Below, one piece after another: positions 1-7,051 of a stretch of DNA of 26,455 bases; within the stretch, counting starts at the first letter, position 1, and every line of letters starts with the position of its first letter. The notes below the pieces were generated by a model that saw only the letters and a program-made list of their open reading frames with translations, was not told the origin of the DNA and ran no database searches. The stretch covers positions 1-26,455 of IMG/VR virus record IMGVR_UViG_3300027668_002649, one strand, 5' to 3'. The position numbers were made by a program, and so were the translations under genes. This DNA is from a virus.

Positions 1-807
1 TTAAACTCGAGTTATACTTGATCCAGCTCCAGTATTTCTAAGAACGTCAATTACTTTTCCTCTATTATTAAACCTAAACTCAGTAGTACCAAGCTGTATA
101 TGATCATGCTGTAAGTCTTGCCATGCATCGATTACGTATGATCTCCATTGGTTCTTATATGTTAAGAACTCAGTTCCCTCGCTAAATCTCATAAACTTCC
201 ATTGCTTAGTTGTCTTAATACGACTATAGTCCCATTCGCTATCAAAATGACTAGTTCGTATACAGTCTACATCCAGGGTTGGAAATGCTAAGTAAGTGTC
301 TAGTTCTGCAATAGCAAATACTATTTCATTCCTAGATGAAACTTCAGCGTTCAGTTCTTGTTTAGTGTTAATAATAAAACAATCACCTGGTGGTACAAAC
401 CCAGGTTCGTCAAAATGAGTGTATATTGTTTTTAATTTTTCATATCCACACAACCACAGTGCCATAAGTCTACCGCTACCTGGGTGTACTCTGTATCTAT
501 TATGCCAAGGTTCGTGTAATATTTGTGGGTTGTATTTTAAATCTTCAAACAGAATTGCTTCGGTTAAGTAAAATAATTTACTTACGTCTTCCATTACATG
601 TCTATGATTCATACTGTTATCAGTAAGTTGAGCATCTGCAAATTCCATTATATCGTCAAATGGAACTTGTCTAAATTCTTCCAAGAGTTTAACTATACTG
701 TCTTGAGGCGAATGTAATATATTCCAATCAACATAACTAGATGCAACGAACCCGCCCATTGCTTGATGATCTTGTAGAAAGGTGGTGATTGGATCTGCGG
801 CCATCAT
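1..807 (-). CDS. Hypothetical phage protein (268 aa)
   Basis: I do not recognise this protein. It is a soluble, aromatic- and acid-rich protein with no signal peptide or membrane segment. Around residues 105-120 it has a WHNRYRVHPGSGR segment; the His-Pro-Gly-x-x-Arg core resembles a small ligand-binding or catalytic loop, but I cannot assign a family. Its ATG overlaps the TAA of the upstream SGNH-like gene by one base (TAATG), so the two are probably translationally coupled and may act together. A second ATG follows immediately, so the start may be one codon later. The stop codon is the first three bases of the window, so the gene is complete. Confidence 0.75.
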   Translation of the reverse strand: MMAADPITTFLQDHQAMGGFVASSYVDWNILHSPQDSIVKLLEEFRQVPFDDIMEFADAQLTDNSMNHRHVMEDVSKLFYLTEAILFEDLKYNPQILHEPWHNRYRVHPGSGRLMALWLCGYEKLKTIYTHFDEPGFVPPGDCFIINTKQELNAEVSSRNEIVFAIAELDTYLAFPTLDVDCIRTSHFDSEWDYSRIKTTKQWKFMRFSEGTEFLTYKNQWRSYVIDAWQDLQHDHIQLGTTEFRFNNRGKVIDVLRNTGAGSSITRV

Positions 808-1508
808 TACTGACTTAACACTCCGGCAACATTAGCATGCCAATCAGCACCTGGATGATCATTGTCTCGAGCTAATGGGAAGTCTGTTTTTGGTAAATCA
901 TCAAGTTCTTTTTGATGTAGCTTAATGCCGTTTGCCTCACAAAAACTATACAATAATATCTTATTTTTTTGATAATTATGATAGTCAATTTTATCATTCA
1001 TTACCATCATATAGCTACTAAACCATGTAGGAGCTGCCATTTCTTTTTTAAAAGCTTCTTGTGATAAATTTCTAAATTTTATTAACGATCCATCTTCATT
1101 TACATGTTCTCGTCTAGCTTTAAATGTCCATAACACATAAATCTCTTTTGGTTGAAATGTTTTGCAGTACGTAATTGCTAGTCTTGTTATTTGGTCATTG
1201 CTTGCACCATTTTGTCCACAGTTTACAAGACCTAGTAACCCTGGCCAGTGTTGATTTATTCCATATCCAAACGTGTAGCTACATCCAAATGCTGCTGATG
1301 CTCCGATTGCAGGAACTAGTCGTCCTCTGTAACGCCATTCGTTAATATAATAATCTACACTATGTTCAGTAAAGCCCGGAGCACATCCTAATTTTTGTTC
1401 ACCTTCATCTATCCAATTCTTCTCACCAGGATCATCATGCCCTAGTGTGAAGGTACTGAACCAGGCTGATTCAGTATAACGTGCTTCTTTAAAGTCAGTG
1501 TGCTTCAC
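807..1508 (-). CDS. SGNH/GDSL-hydrolase-like protein, GTG start
   Basis: This is probably a serine esterase or acyl-hydrolase-like protein of the SGNH superfamily (233 aa). Block I is visible as FGCSYTFGYG with the nucleophile Ser at about residue 77 (the usual GDS is GCS here). A Gly/Asn-rich block NCGQNGASND lies at about 96-105. The C-terminal DNDHPG at 215-220 fits the block V Asp-x-x-His-Pro. The start codon is GTG, one base after the TAG of the lysis hydrolase, with AGGTGG seven bases upstream as the ribosome site. SGNH proteins in phages are known to trim or acylate glycans on receptors or capsids, but the substrate here is unknown. The superfamily call is fairly sure; the activity is inferred. 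Confidence 0.72.
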   Translation of the reverse strand: MKHTDFKEARYTESAWFSTFTLGHDDPGEKNWIDEGEQKLGCAPGFTEHSVDYYINEWRYRGRLVPAIGASAAFGCSYTFGYGINQHWPGLLGLVNCGQNGASNDQITRLAITYCKTFQPKEIYVLWTFKARREHVNEDGSLIKFRNLSQEAFKKEMAAPTWFSSYMMVMNDKIDYHNYQKNKILLYSFCEANGIKLHQKELDDLPKTDFPLARDNDHPGADWHANVAGVLSQ

Positions 1509-1509
1509 T

Positions 1510-2172
1510 CTAATCCCACCTATAAAATATATGAGAACCTATTTGTGTAACCATTGCCATGTCACGACTGCCTACCCAATATGGCATGACTGAAGTAGCA
1601 TGGTAATGAGTGGCCCCTTCTGTGATATCCACAATAACATCTGTTTCATAATAATTACTAAGAACTAAATGTGCAATTTCTTTCGCTACATACAATGAGG
1701 TTTCATCATGCATTGTATCTGCTCTTCCATCACAATACCAGCTGAACTGACATTTATTACGTACTGGATAAAACACACGGTCTTCTTCTAGTAATTGTTT
1801 ATGTTGTGCAGTTTTCCAACTCTCTTTTATTGGGCCTTCTTTAACAACTTCACAAATTGTATCTGGGTAACGCCAATCATTTACACGATTCATTACTACC
1901 ATAGTTGTAGCATACATACCTGCGTATCCGTCACTACGTGCTTCGTGGTACATATTCTCTGTCAGACATGCTGCATCTTCTAATGCATAATCTTCAAGTA
2001 TAATTCCCATATCAAGAAGATAAACGCCTGCACTGTTAATGATTGGAGACCTTGGAATCTCTCCAGTTGTATCAGCAGCCAAATGCGGCGCTGGCCAAAC
2101 AAGTAATGCACATGCAATAATAGCTCCAACATTCCAACTTGTAAATAATGTTAACGTTAGTATTTTCATCAT
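1510..2172 (-). CDS. SleB-type cell wall hydrolase (endolysin candidate)
   Basis: A 220-aa peptidoglycan hydrolase of the SleB / Hydrolase_2 family, probably the phage lysin. The N-terminus (residues 1-34) is a hydrophobic signal peptide or signal anchor ending near PAPHLAAD, so it should be exported through the host Sec system. The catalytic domain runs from about residue 65: ENMYHEARSDG carries the catalytic Glu (about E77) in the family's x-E-A-R context, followed by VVMNRV, CQFSWYCDG and ATHYHA, all typical SleB blocks. It follows a holin-like gene and a terminator and has its own near-perfect sigma70 promoter about 40 bp upstream. Two ATGs in tandem begin it; a weak AGAGA precedes them. 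A signal-anchor-release mode is possible, but the order of activation cannot be read from sequence. Confidence 0.85.
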   Translation of the reverse strand: MMKILTLTLFTSWNVGAIIACALLVWPAPHLAADTTGEIPRSPIINSAGVYLLDMGIILEDYALEDAACLTENMYHEARSDGYAGMYATTMVVMNRVNDWRYPDTICEVVKEGPIKESWKTAQHKQLLEEDRVFYPVRNKCQFSWYCDGRADTMHDETSLYVAKEIAHLVLSNYYETDVIVDITEGATHYHATSVMPYWVGSRDMAMVTQIGSHIFYRWD

Positions 2173-2204
2173 ATTTTTATCTCTTTTGTTAGTTTATACT
2201 ATGT

Positions 2205-2233
2205 ATTATACAGCAAGATGTATCGGTTGTCAA
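2205..2233 (-). promoter_or_regulatory. Sigma70-type promoter for the lysis hydrolase gene
   Basis: On the minus strand TTGACA (2233-2228) and TATAAT (2210-2205) are separated by exactly 17 bases. Both hexamers are perfect consensus. The spacer ends CATCTTGCTG, nearly identical to the spacer of the promoter at 3833-3861. Transcription would start about 30 bp before the SleB gene. Confidence 0.85.
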
Positions 2234-2245
2234 CCGAATTAGTCA

Positions 2246-2275
2246 ATAAAAAACCCCTGTCGAAACAAGGGTTTT
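2246..2275 (-). terminator. Rho-independent terminator with UUCG loop
   Basis: Read on the minus strand, the 11-base arms AAAACCCTTGT and ACAGGGGTTTT flank a TTCG tetraloop and are followed by TTTTTT. One pair is a G-U wobble in the minus-strand RNA, which supports this orientation. It terminates transcription from the holin-like gene just before the lysin promoter. Confidence 0.85.
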
Positions 2276-2306
2276 CGTTAATATTACTTAATAAATTAAG
2301 CAAGAT

Positions 2307-2528
2307 TTAGTCACGATCAAATAATTTCCACAAAACTGCTGCGGCAATAAGACCAGTCAGTCCAGCTGCGCCAAGTTGGCCAACTATTCCGATTACAGTT
2401 CCAATAACATCACCACCTAAGAAAGGTACTGATCCACCGAATACTATCTGTAGAACGATTGCAAGACCAATTAGCATTACGCCAATATCCATTGCACCAT
2501 GAACTACACTTTTGATTTTATCTAACAT
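2307..2528 (-). CDS. Small two-helix membrane protein, holin-like
   Basis: A 73-aa hydrophobic protein with two predicted membrane helices (about residues 12-32 and 43-68) joined by a Gly/Pro loop (SVPFLGGDVIG) and ending in a short charged tail (KLFDRD). The start is well marked: AGGAGA lies seven bases before the ATG. It is followed by a strong terminator and then the SleB lysin gene. Size, topology and position beside the lysin make a holin the best guess, but small membrane proteins of this sort are common in marine phages and I see no diagnostic holin motif. Confidence 0.7.
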   Translation of the reverse strand: MLDKIKSVVHGAMDIGVMLIGLAIVLQIVFGGSVPFLGGDVIGTVIGIVGQLGAAGLTGLIAAAVLWKLFDRD

Positions 2529-2739
2529 AGTTATTTCTCCTATTATATTTCGTAACCAATTCTAAATCTGTTCGTTACTTTGCTTCAGCGGTTACATCAA
2601 CTGAGCACTCTCCCTTATGGAAACCTTAATAAAACTGGAATTCCATCGTTTACTTCTAGCCCATCTACGCTAGTAAAGTAAACTTTTTTTAATCAATCTA
2701 TGTATTTACTTCTTATTACACCTAAGATAAACTGGTGCT

Positions 2740-2901
2740 TTATTGTAAGTAAACCTCATCAAACTGAGCTTCTGCAGCAACTTCTGCCATCCATTGTATC
2801 TGCTTAGTTTTTAAATGGGGAGATTTCTTTGTTAGTATCTCTACCCATTCTTTTGTTAATCTTTTTAGGATTAACTCTTTAGTCTGTTGTAATTTGCTCA
2901 T
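2740..2901 (-). CDS. Small hypothetical protein (53 aa)
   Basis: A lysine- and glutamate-rich helical protein with no recognised domain. I place the start at the ATG of MSKLQQTKEL; an in-frame ATG 27 bases upstream is less likely because it lies deeper in the preceding gene. It overlaps the 3' end of the upstream gene by 23 bases, which suggests co-translation. Codon use and the compact overlap are consistent with a real phage gene, but nothing points to a function. Confidence 0.55.
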   Translation of the reverse strand: MSKLQQTKELILKRLTKEWVEILTKKSPHLKTKQIQWMAEVAAEAQFDEVYLQ

Positions 2902-3076
2902 AACTTTTAATATCTTCCAAGCATACAAAAATATTAGATTTGCTTGGATTTTCTACTGCTACCTGATCAAGTGCTATTGTACATTCAATCTCATTTGAAA
3001 AGTCACTAACTGGAACAGTTAGTATGTGTGGGGTTGTTGGGTTAATCATTACTAATATCAACAGCCAAGATTCCAT
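2879..3076 (-). CDS. Small protein with hydrophobic N-terminus (65 aa)
   Basis: Unrecognised. The first 10-12 residues (MESWLLILVMI) are hydrophobic and could be a weak membrane anchor or short signal. The rest is polar and acidic, with two cysteines (about C32 and C52). AGGGA lies seven bases before the ATG, which supports the start. It is part of a run of short genes from 3800 to 2740 that shares the promoter at 3833-3861. Such short genes next to replication genes in T4-like phages are often host-takeover factors; that is inference only. Confidence 0.6.
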   Translation of the reverse strand: MESWLLILVMINPTTPHILTVPVSDFSNEIECTIALDQVAVENPSKSNIFVCLEDIKSYEQITTD

Positions 3077-3092
3077 GGTGTGTTCCCTTTTT

Positions 3093-3488
3093 TTAAATGT
3101 TATGTATTTTCTTTTTTTGTTTTAAGGTTGCAGCAGATTCTTCAATCTCTAACTTACGGGCTGCAATAAACTCGTCAACTGCTACACTATCTTCGTAGTT
3201 CTTAATAATTAAACTATCATTTATATTTTGTTTAGTTATAAGTCCCAACTCCATCCAGTCATTTAGCATATCTTCAAATGGAATATTTTTAGATTTTGAC
3301 CAACGTAATACTGTAAATTGACGCATGCGATCACTAAACTTATGTGTGCTTGCATACTTCTTTACAAGGTTATTCATTGTATCTGATGCCATCTCATCTG
3401 TATAAGAATCATCAAATAGTTTTTTTAATTCAGTACGAGCATTACCCGTCCACGTCTTATCTTTACCAAATCTTCGTATCATTCCCAT
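3093..3488 (-). CDS. Hypothetical protein (131 aa)
   Basis: An unrecognised, mostly helical, charged protein rich in Lys, Asp and Glu, ending in a basic tail (LKQKKKIHNI). Two starts are possible. The ATG at 3500 directly abuts the upstream stop with no ribosome site nearby. The ATG at 3488 (MGMIRRFGKD) has GGAG six bases upstream, so I prefer it. The central WSKSKNIPFEDMLNDW region looks like a folded helical core. It lies between two short unknown genes in the same early-type transcript. Confidence 0.7.
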   Translation of the reverse strand: MGMIRRFGKDKTWTGNARTELKKLFDDSYTDEMASDTMNNLVKKYASTHKFSDRMRQFTVLRWSKSKNIPFEDMLNDWMELGLITKQNINDSLIIKNYEDSVAVDEFIAARKLEIEESAATLKQKKKIHNI

Positions 3489-3500
3489 AGTATTCTCCAT

Positions 3501-3800
3501 TTATGAAAAAGTAATTCCAAAAAAGTTGTTTAACTTGCTGTTAACAACATTCTCAATTGAATCTCTACCACACGTACATGCTTCAGTTAAACCAAACATA
3601 TCGTCGCCTGCTGGTATAATATCTTTAACTGTGTATTCTATATGATCAACAGCCATATCAACTCGATTCATAGCATCTTGTTCACTAAGTGCGTTAACAA
3701 ACATGTTATCAACATGTGAACAACTTGCATTAGAAGGGCGAACTCCAACCATGTACTTAGTTTTAAAACTGTTTAAAAAAGCTCTTTTATAATGTGTCAT
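3501..3800 (-). CDS. Hypothetical protein, first gene after an early promoter (99 aa)
   Basis: Unrecognised 99-aa protein. It has three cysteines, C27 (in ASCSH) and a CTC pair near residue 75 (EACTCGR), which could bind a metal, but they do not form a standard zinc motif. AAGGA lies about seven bases before the ATG. The perfect sigma70 promoter at 3833-3861 places it as the first gene of a short operon that continues to 2740. Strong early expression suggests a host-directed role, but the sequence does not show one. Confidence 0.7.
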   Translation of the reverse strand: MTHYKRAFLNSFKTKYMVGVRPSNASCSHVDNMFVNALSEQDAMNRVDMAVDHIEYTVKDIIPAGDDMFGLTEACTCGRDSIENVVNSKLNNFFGITFS

Positions 3801-3832
3801 TTATATCCTTCCTTTATTGTTTATATACTTAT

Positions 3833-3861
3833 ATTATACGGCAAGATGTCTTGTTTGTCAA
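3833..3861 (-). promoter_or_regulatory. Sigma70-type promoter
   Basis: TTGACA (3861-3856) and TATAAT (3838-3833) on the minus strand, with 17 bases between. The spacer ends ACATCTTGCCG, matching the lysin promoter spacer (ACATCTTGCTG). It drives the short genes 3800-2740. Confidence 0.85.
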
Positions 3862-3951
3862 CCTTTTGACAGGTGGTTAAACCGTTGCTGTAACAACGAT
3901 CTAAGATTTATTTTAATTTATTTTACTTTTTTTACCTAAATTTTAGGTATT

Positions 3952-4209
3952 TTAGCCCCAATTTTTAAAATTACCATCAGTTTCATTCTCAAGATAGCCA
4001 CGCACATATGATTGAATTTCAGAATTTGTCATATTTTCTTTTTCTATTCGTGTGCCTCTGTGAGTTCCGGTAGGAAAGTAGTGCGGATTAGATCCACGTC
4101 TATAATAACTATCGGCACTTCCTCTATCGTACGGGCCACCATGTACTTTATCATCTTCCATAACTTTATCAATTTCGGCTTGTATATCTAACCCTACTTC
4201 TGTAACCAT
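3952..4209 (-). CDS. Hypothetical protein (85 aa)
   Basis: Unrecognised hydrophilic protein beginning MVTEVGLDIQAEIDKVM, with a Gly/Tyr/Arg-rich middle (GGPYDRGSADSYYRRGSNPHYF) and a helical C-terminus. I choose the ATG at 4209 because AAGGAA lies at the right distance; a longer reading to 4254 has no ribosome site. The ribosome site overlaps the stop of a possible 31-aa peptide at 4220-4315, so the two may be translationally coupled. About 90 bases of untranslated sequence with only a weak 5-bp hairpin separate its stop from the next promoter. Confidence 0.68.
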   Translation of the reverse strand: MVTEVGLDIQAEIDKVMEDDKVHGGPYDRGSADSYYRRGSNPHYFPTGTHRGTRIEKENMTNSEIQSYVRGYLENETDGNFKNWG

Positions 4210-4219
4210 ATTGTATTCC

Positions 4220-4315
4220 TTATATTGATTGATACAACATGCATAATAGCGCAAATGCTATGACAAGTAGTACTCTCACCATTATCCAATTATGTATCTT
4301 AATTATCCATTTCAT
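4220..4315 (-). CDS. Possible leaderless 31-aa membrane peptide
   Basis: An ATG at 4315 opens a 31-codon frame with a single hydrophobic segment (MVRVLLVIAFALLCMLY) after a basic, amphipathic start (MKWIIKIHNW). This is a plausible one-helix membrane peptide with the positive end inside. No ribosome site precedes it, but the -10 box of the promoter at 4322-4350 ends six bases before the ATG, so the mRNA should begin at the ATG itself. The TAA runs into the AAGGAA of the next gene. It is too short for a family match, and the reading frame could be chance. Confidence 0.42.
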   Translation of the reverse strand: MKWIIKIHNWIMVRVLLVIAFALLCMLYQSI

Positions 4316-4321
4316 ACTATT

Positions 4322-4350
4322 AGTATATAACAAGAACTCTTACTTGTCAA
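4322..4350 (-). promoter_or_regulatory. Sigma70-type promoter downstream of DNA polymerase
   Basis: TTGACA (4350-4345) and TATACT (4327-4322) on the minus strand with a 17-base spacer. The spacer contains TTCTTG, as in its relatives. It sits immediately after the polymerase stop and drives the genes 4315-3952. Confidence 0.75.
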
Positions 4351-4357
4351 CCTAATA

Positions 4358-7051
4358 TTACCATTCAAATAGATCTGTAAATGTGTTTTTAGCAGATGCT
4401 TTATCTAGGTCCCATTTTAACACACCTAATAAGTTTTCTAGCTTTTTAGTTACAACTGTGTATTCCATATGATCATCATCAAACGGAAGTGCCTTAAACC
4501 ATTCAGGGAGTCGGGTTTCATCTGTGGGATAACCTACACTTGTAAAGCCCATTGGATTATCTTTTAACCTACATACAACAGTTTTCATACCATCTGTAAT
4601 TTCGTTAGCATAGTTATCACTGTTAATCTGACGTAACTTATTCCAATTAAGTGCAGCTGTAACGTGTCCTGGCATTGCTGGTTTTTTAACCTCTGCAACA
4701 CTCTTGCCTGTTTCTTGCGCTCGTTTACGATCCTTATCATACCTTGCCATTTTGCCACGATAGTTTGTTAGATTGTTAACACGCTTTGGACTACCTTTTT
4801 GCCAGCTAGCTTTTTCTCTATACTCTCCGCGGAACTCAATAATACGTTTAAGTATTTCTTCTTCTTCAGTTCCAGTTAATACTTTAAGTAATAGCTCGCT
4901 TAAAAAGGCTTGCATCCAAGGTGGTGTATCACTGCGCTTTAAGTCTAAGCCCATTGCTTTAATGTAACCAGCCTTTCCATCTGTATCTTCACGCTTGCCT
5001 TCGTTGTCAAACACTAGCATTGCATAACGCTTCTTTGTAATAAACAAGCCTGCACTTCCGACCATTTCTCGCCCTGCGGCAATAATACTACCTAGCTCAA
5101 GTGTTGTGTGAAATGTTCTGCTCATAAAGCCTGGAAATGTTTTACTTACTTCTTCGCATACTGCATCATAGTAAGCAATAATATTATCTCTGCCCCAGTC
5201 TATTTCACCTTTCTTAATTTGTTCTTTTAGCATAGGATACGCACTAAAGTATGTGGAATCAGTATCACCGTATACAATTGCATCGCCTTGATGATCATAC
5301 ACGCCTGCCATAATTTGATTAATTTCAGCAGCCATATGTTTAGCAATGCTACGCCCTGTTAGTGTTGTACTTTGTCCTAGTCGACTATCAAAGAATCTAC
5401 TACCTGGATTAAGTAACGCACCATATAATGAGTTCAAGTTAATCTTTTTAACCAACTGTCGTTTATCCCAATATGCAAATTCATCACCGCCTTTTTCACG
5501 TGCATCACGTGCTTTAGCTTGTAGTTCTTTACGTTCAGCATACCAACGTTCTAGTAATCCAGGAATAATACCTTTTTTCTCATGTGTAAAGATTGTGCCG
5601 TTAGCACTAATAATCCAAGGTTGTCCACTGTTGAACACAATCTCGTAGATCTCTGCGCCAGTCGCTTCAAAACTAGTTCCATCTTCAAAGTCGAGATGTA
5701 AGATTTCATCAATGTCTTTATTAATTACTAATTCATATTCCTTGCATGCAAACTTTCCTTCCCACGCCTCTGCAACTGTACGTGCATTTTCAATCATTTC
5801 TTTAGTGTAAGTATGCCGTACCTGCCCAATAATAGTTTCAGTACTCATATTACAACTACGCAATATACTAGGATATAGCGAGTTAAGGTCAATACTGCCT
5901 ACGTCTTTGTGTATACCTTTTTTAGGTGTTGCAACATATGCACCAGCGGCTTGTGTTACATCTTTATCGTAACGCTTGTCAGGAACAATTAACCCTTGTA
6001 TGTGTGCTTCGTTCATAATAGCTTGGTCTGTTTGTGCAACAGCACCCATTGTTGTTTGTAACAATACTGTGTTAGAATGTGCTAGTACATTAGCTAAGTC
6101 AATAAACTGTAGCTTCTTATCTAGTTTTACAAGCAAGTCAACATCTTGTCTAGAGTATGCAATAAACTTCTCAAAGTCATTATTAAACAATTGGTCCAGT
6201 GTACCTTCGTATTCTACTTTACGCTCGCCAAGTTCGTATTCACCAATTGCATCCAACGAATAACTATGCATTTCATGATATGTGTACTTACGATAAAGTT
6301 GCATGTAATCCATATGTACACGCCCAATTGTATCGTAGGTCTGATTCTCTGCACCAAAGCGTTCAAATCTACGTTCCCTAGGAAACTTATCCCATAAACA
6401 GAATTTACGTGTATGGCTTTTACTTAATACACGAGCTACACGATTTACCATGTATGGAATATCAAAGCCTTCACTGTTCCAACCAGTTAGGATGTCTGCA
6501 TCATCAATAAGATCTAAAAATGCTTCAAGCATATCACGTTCAGTTGCAAACAACATAGTGTTCTCAAACTTATTAGTAATTTCTTCTGCTGCATCGTGTG
6601 TTAATGTCTTAGGCGCAATTGCAAGACAAATAGTTGTATCCATCCAACTGTTATGTAAACTAATTGCTGTTACTGAATGAAACGGATCTTCTGGAGGCGC
6701 GAAGCCTGTTTTCTTGTCAAAGTCAGTCTCAATATCAAAGAAACAAACATTAAGATCTGGCACACTAGTAGGATCATAATTTTCTGCAAACGTTTTAAAT
6801 ACAACGTTTGTATCACTTTCATACAGTCCTTTGTGTCCGTGTATTTTCTTTTCAGTGTTAAACTTCTTACTTGTATTACATACAACACGTTCTAGCTTTT
6901 CGCCGTAAATGCTTGTATGTTTGCCACGTGCATCTCTGTAGTAAAAGGTATACTTTGCAGGAATTTCTTTGTACTCTCGTCTACCATTTACACGTTCTAC
7001 AACATGTACAATATCTTTATCTTTGTTATGAAATGCGTCTACGTAACTCAT
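4358..7051 (-). CDS. 43: DNA polymerase, family B, T4 gp43-like
   Basis: Replicative DNA polymerase with proofreading (897 aa, about the size of T4 gp43). The 3'-5' exonuclease comes first: Exo I FFDIETDFD (D106, E108), Exo II TGWNSEGFDIPY (about 189-200), Exo III YSRQDVD (Y299, D303). Polymerase motifs follow: motif A DLNSLYPS (388-395), motif B KINLNSLYGALL (about 536-547) and motif C YGDTDS (594-599). The C-terminus ends FTDLFEW, resembling the sliding-clamp-binding tail of gp43. The ATG at 7051 overlaps the TGA of the upstream radical SAM gene (ATGA), indicating coupling; a TTG 12 bases upstream is less likely. A sigma70-type promoter inside the end of that gene (7091-7118) gives independent transcription. 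All catalytic residues are intact, so an active enzyme is expected. Confidence 0.97.
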   Translation of the reverse strand: MSYVDAFHNKDKDIVHVVERVNGRREYKEIPAKYTFYYRDARGKHTSIYGEKLERVVCNTSKKFNTEKKIHGHKGLYESDTNVVFKTFAENYDPTSVPDLNVCFFDIETDFDKKTGFAPPEDPFHSVTAISLHNSWMDTTICLAIAPKTLTHDAAEEITNKFENTMLFATERDMLEAFLDLIDDADILTGWNSEGFDIPYMVNRVARVLSKSHTRKFCLWDKFPRERRFERFGAENQTYDTIGRVHMDYMQLYRKYTYHEMHSYSLDAIGEYELGERKVEYEGTLDQLFNNDFEKFIAYSRQDVDLLVKLDKKLQFIDLANVLAHSNTVLLQTTMGAVAQTDQAIMNEAHIQGLIVPDKRYDKDVTQAAGAYVATPKKGIHKDVGSIDLNSLYPSILRSCNMSTETIIGQVRHTYTKEMIENARTVAEAWEGKFACKEYELVINKDIDEILHLDFEDGTSFEATGAEIYEIVFNSGQPWIISANGTIFTHEKKGIIPGLLERWYAERKELQAKARDAREKGGDEFAYWDKRQLVKKINLNSLYGALLNPGSRFFDSRLGQSTTLTGRSIAKHMAAEINQIMAGVYDHQGDAIVYGDTDSTYFSAYPMLKEQIKKGEIDWGRDNIIAYYDAVCEEVSKTFPGFMSRTFHTTLELGSIIAAGREMVGSAGLFITKKRYAMLVFDNEGKREDTDGKAGYIKAMGLDLKRSDTPPWMQAFLSELLLKVLTGTEEEEILKRIIEFRGEYREKASWQKGSPKRVNNLTNYRGKMARYDKDRKRAQETGKSVAEVKKPAMPGHVTAALNWNKLRQINSDNYANEITDGMKTVVCRLKDNPMGFTSVGYPTDETRLPEWFKALPFDDDHMEYTVVTKKLENLLGVLKWDLDKASAKNTFTDLFEW

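Noticed and set aside
3880-3935. Inverted repeats CGTTG/CAACG and ACCTA/TAGGT as a terminator after the 85-aa gene
   Set aside because: Stems are only about five base pairs and no T-run follows on the minus strand; not enough to call a terminator.
6146-6397. Plus-strand frames within the polymerase gene (several of 60-100 codons)
   Set aside because: All lie antisense to intact polymerase motifs and lack ribosome sites; shadows of a conserved gene.
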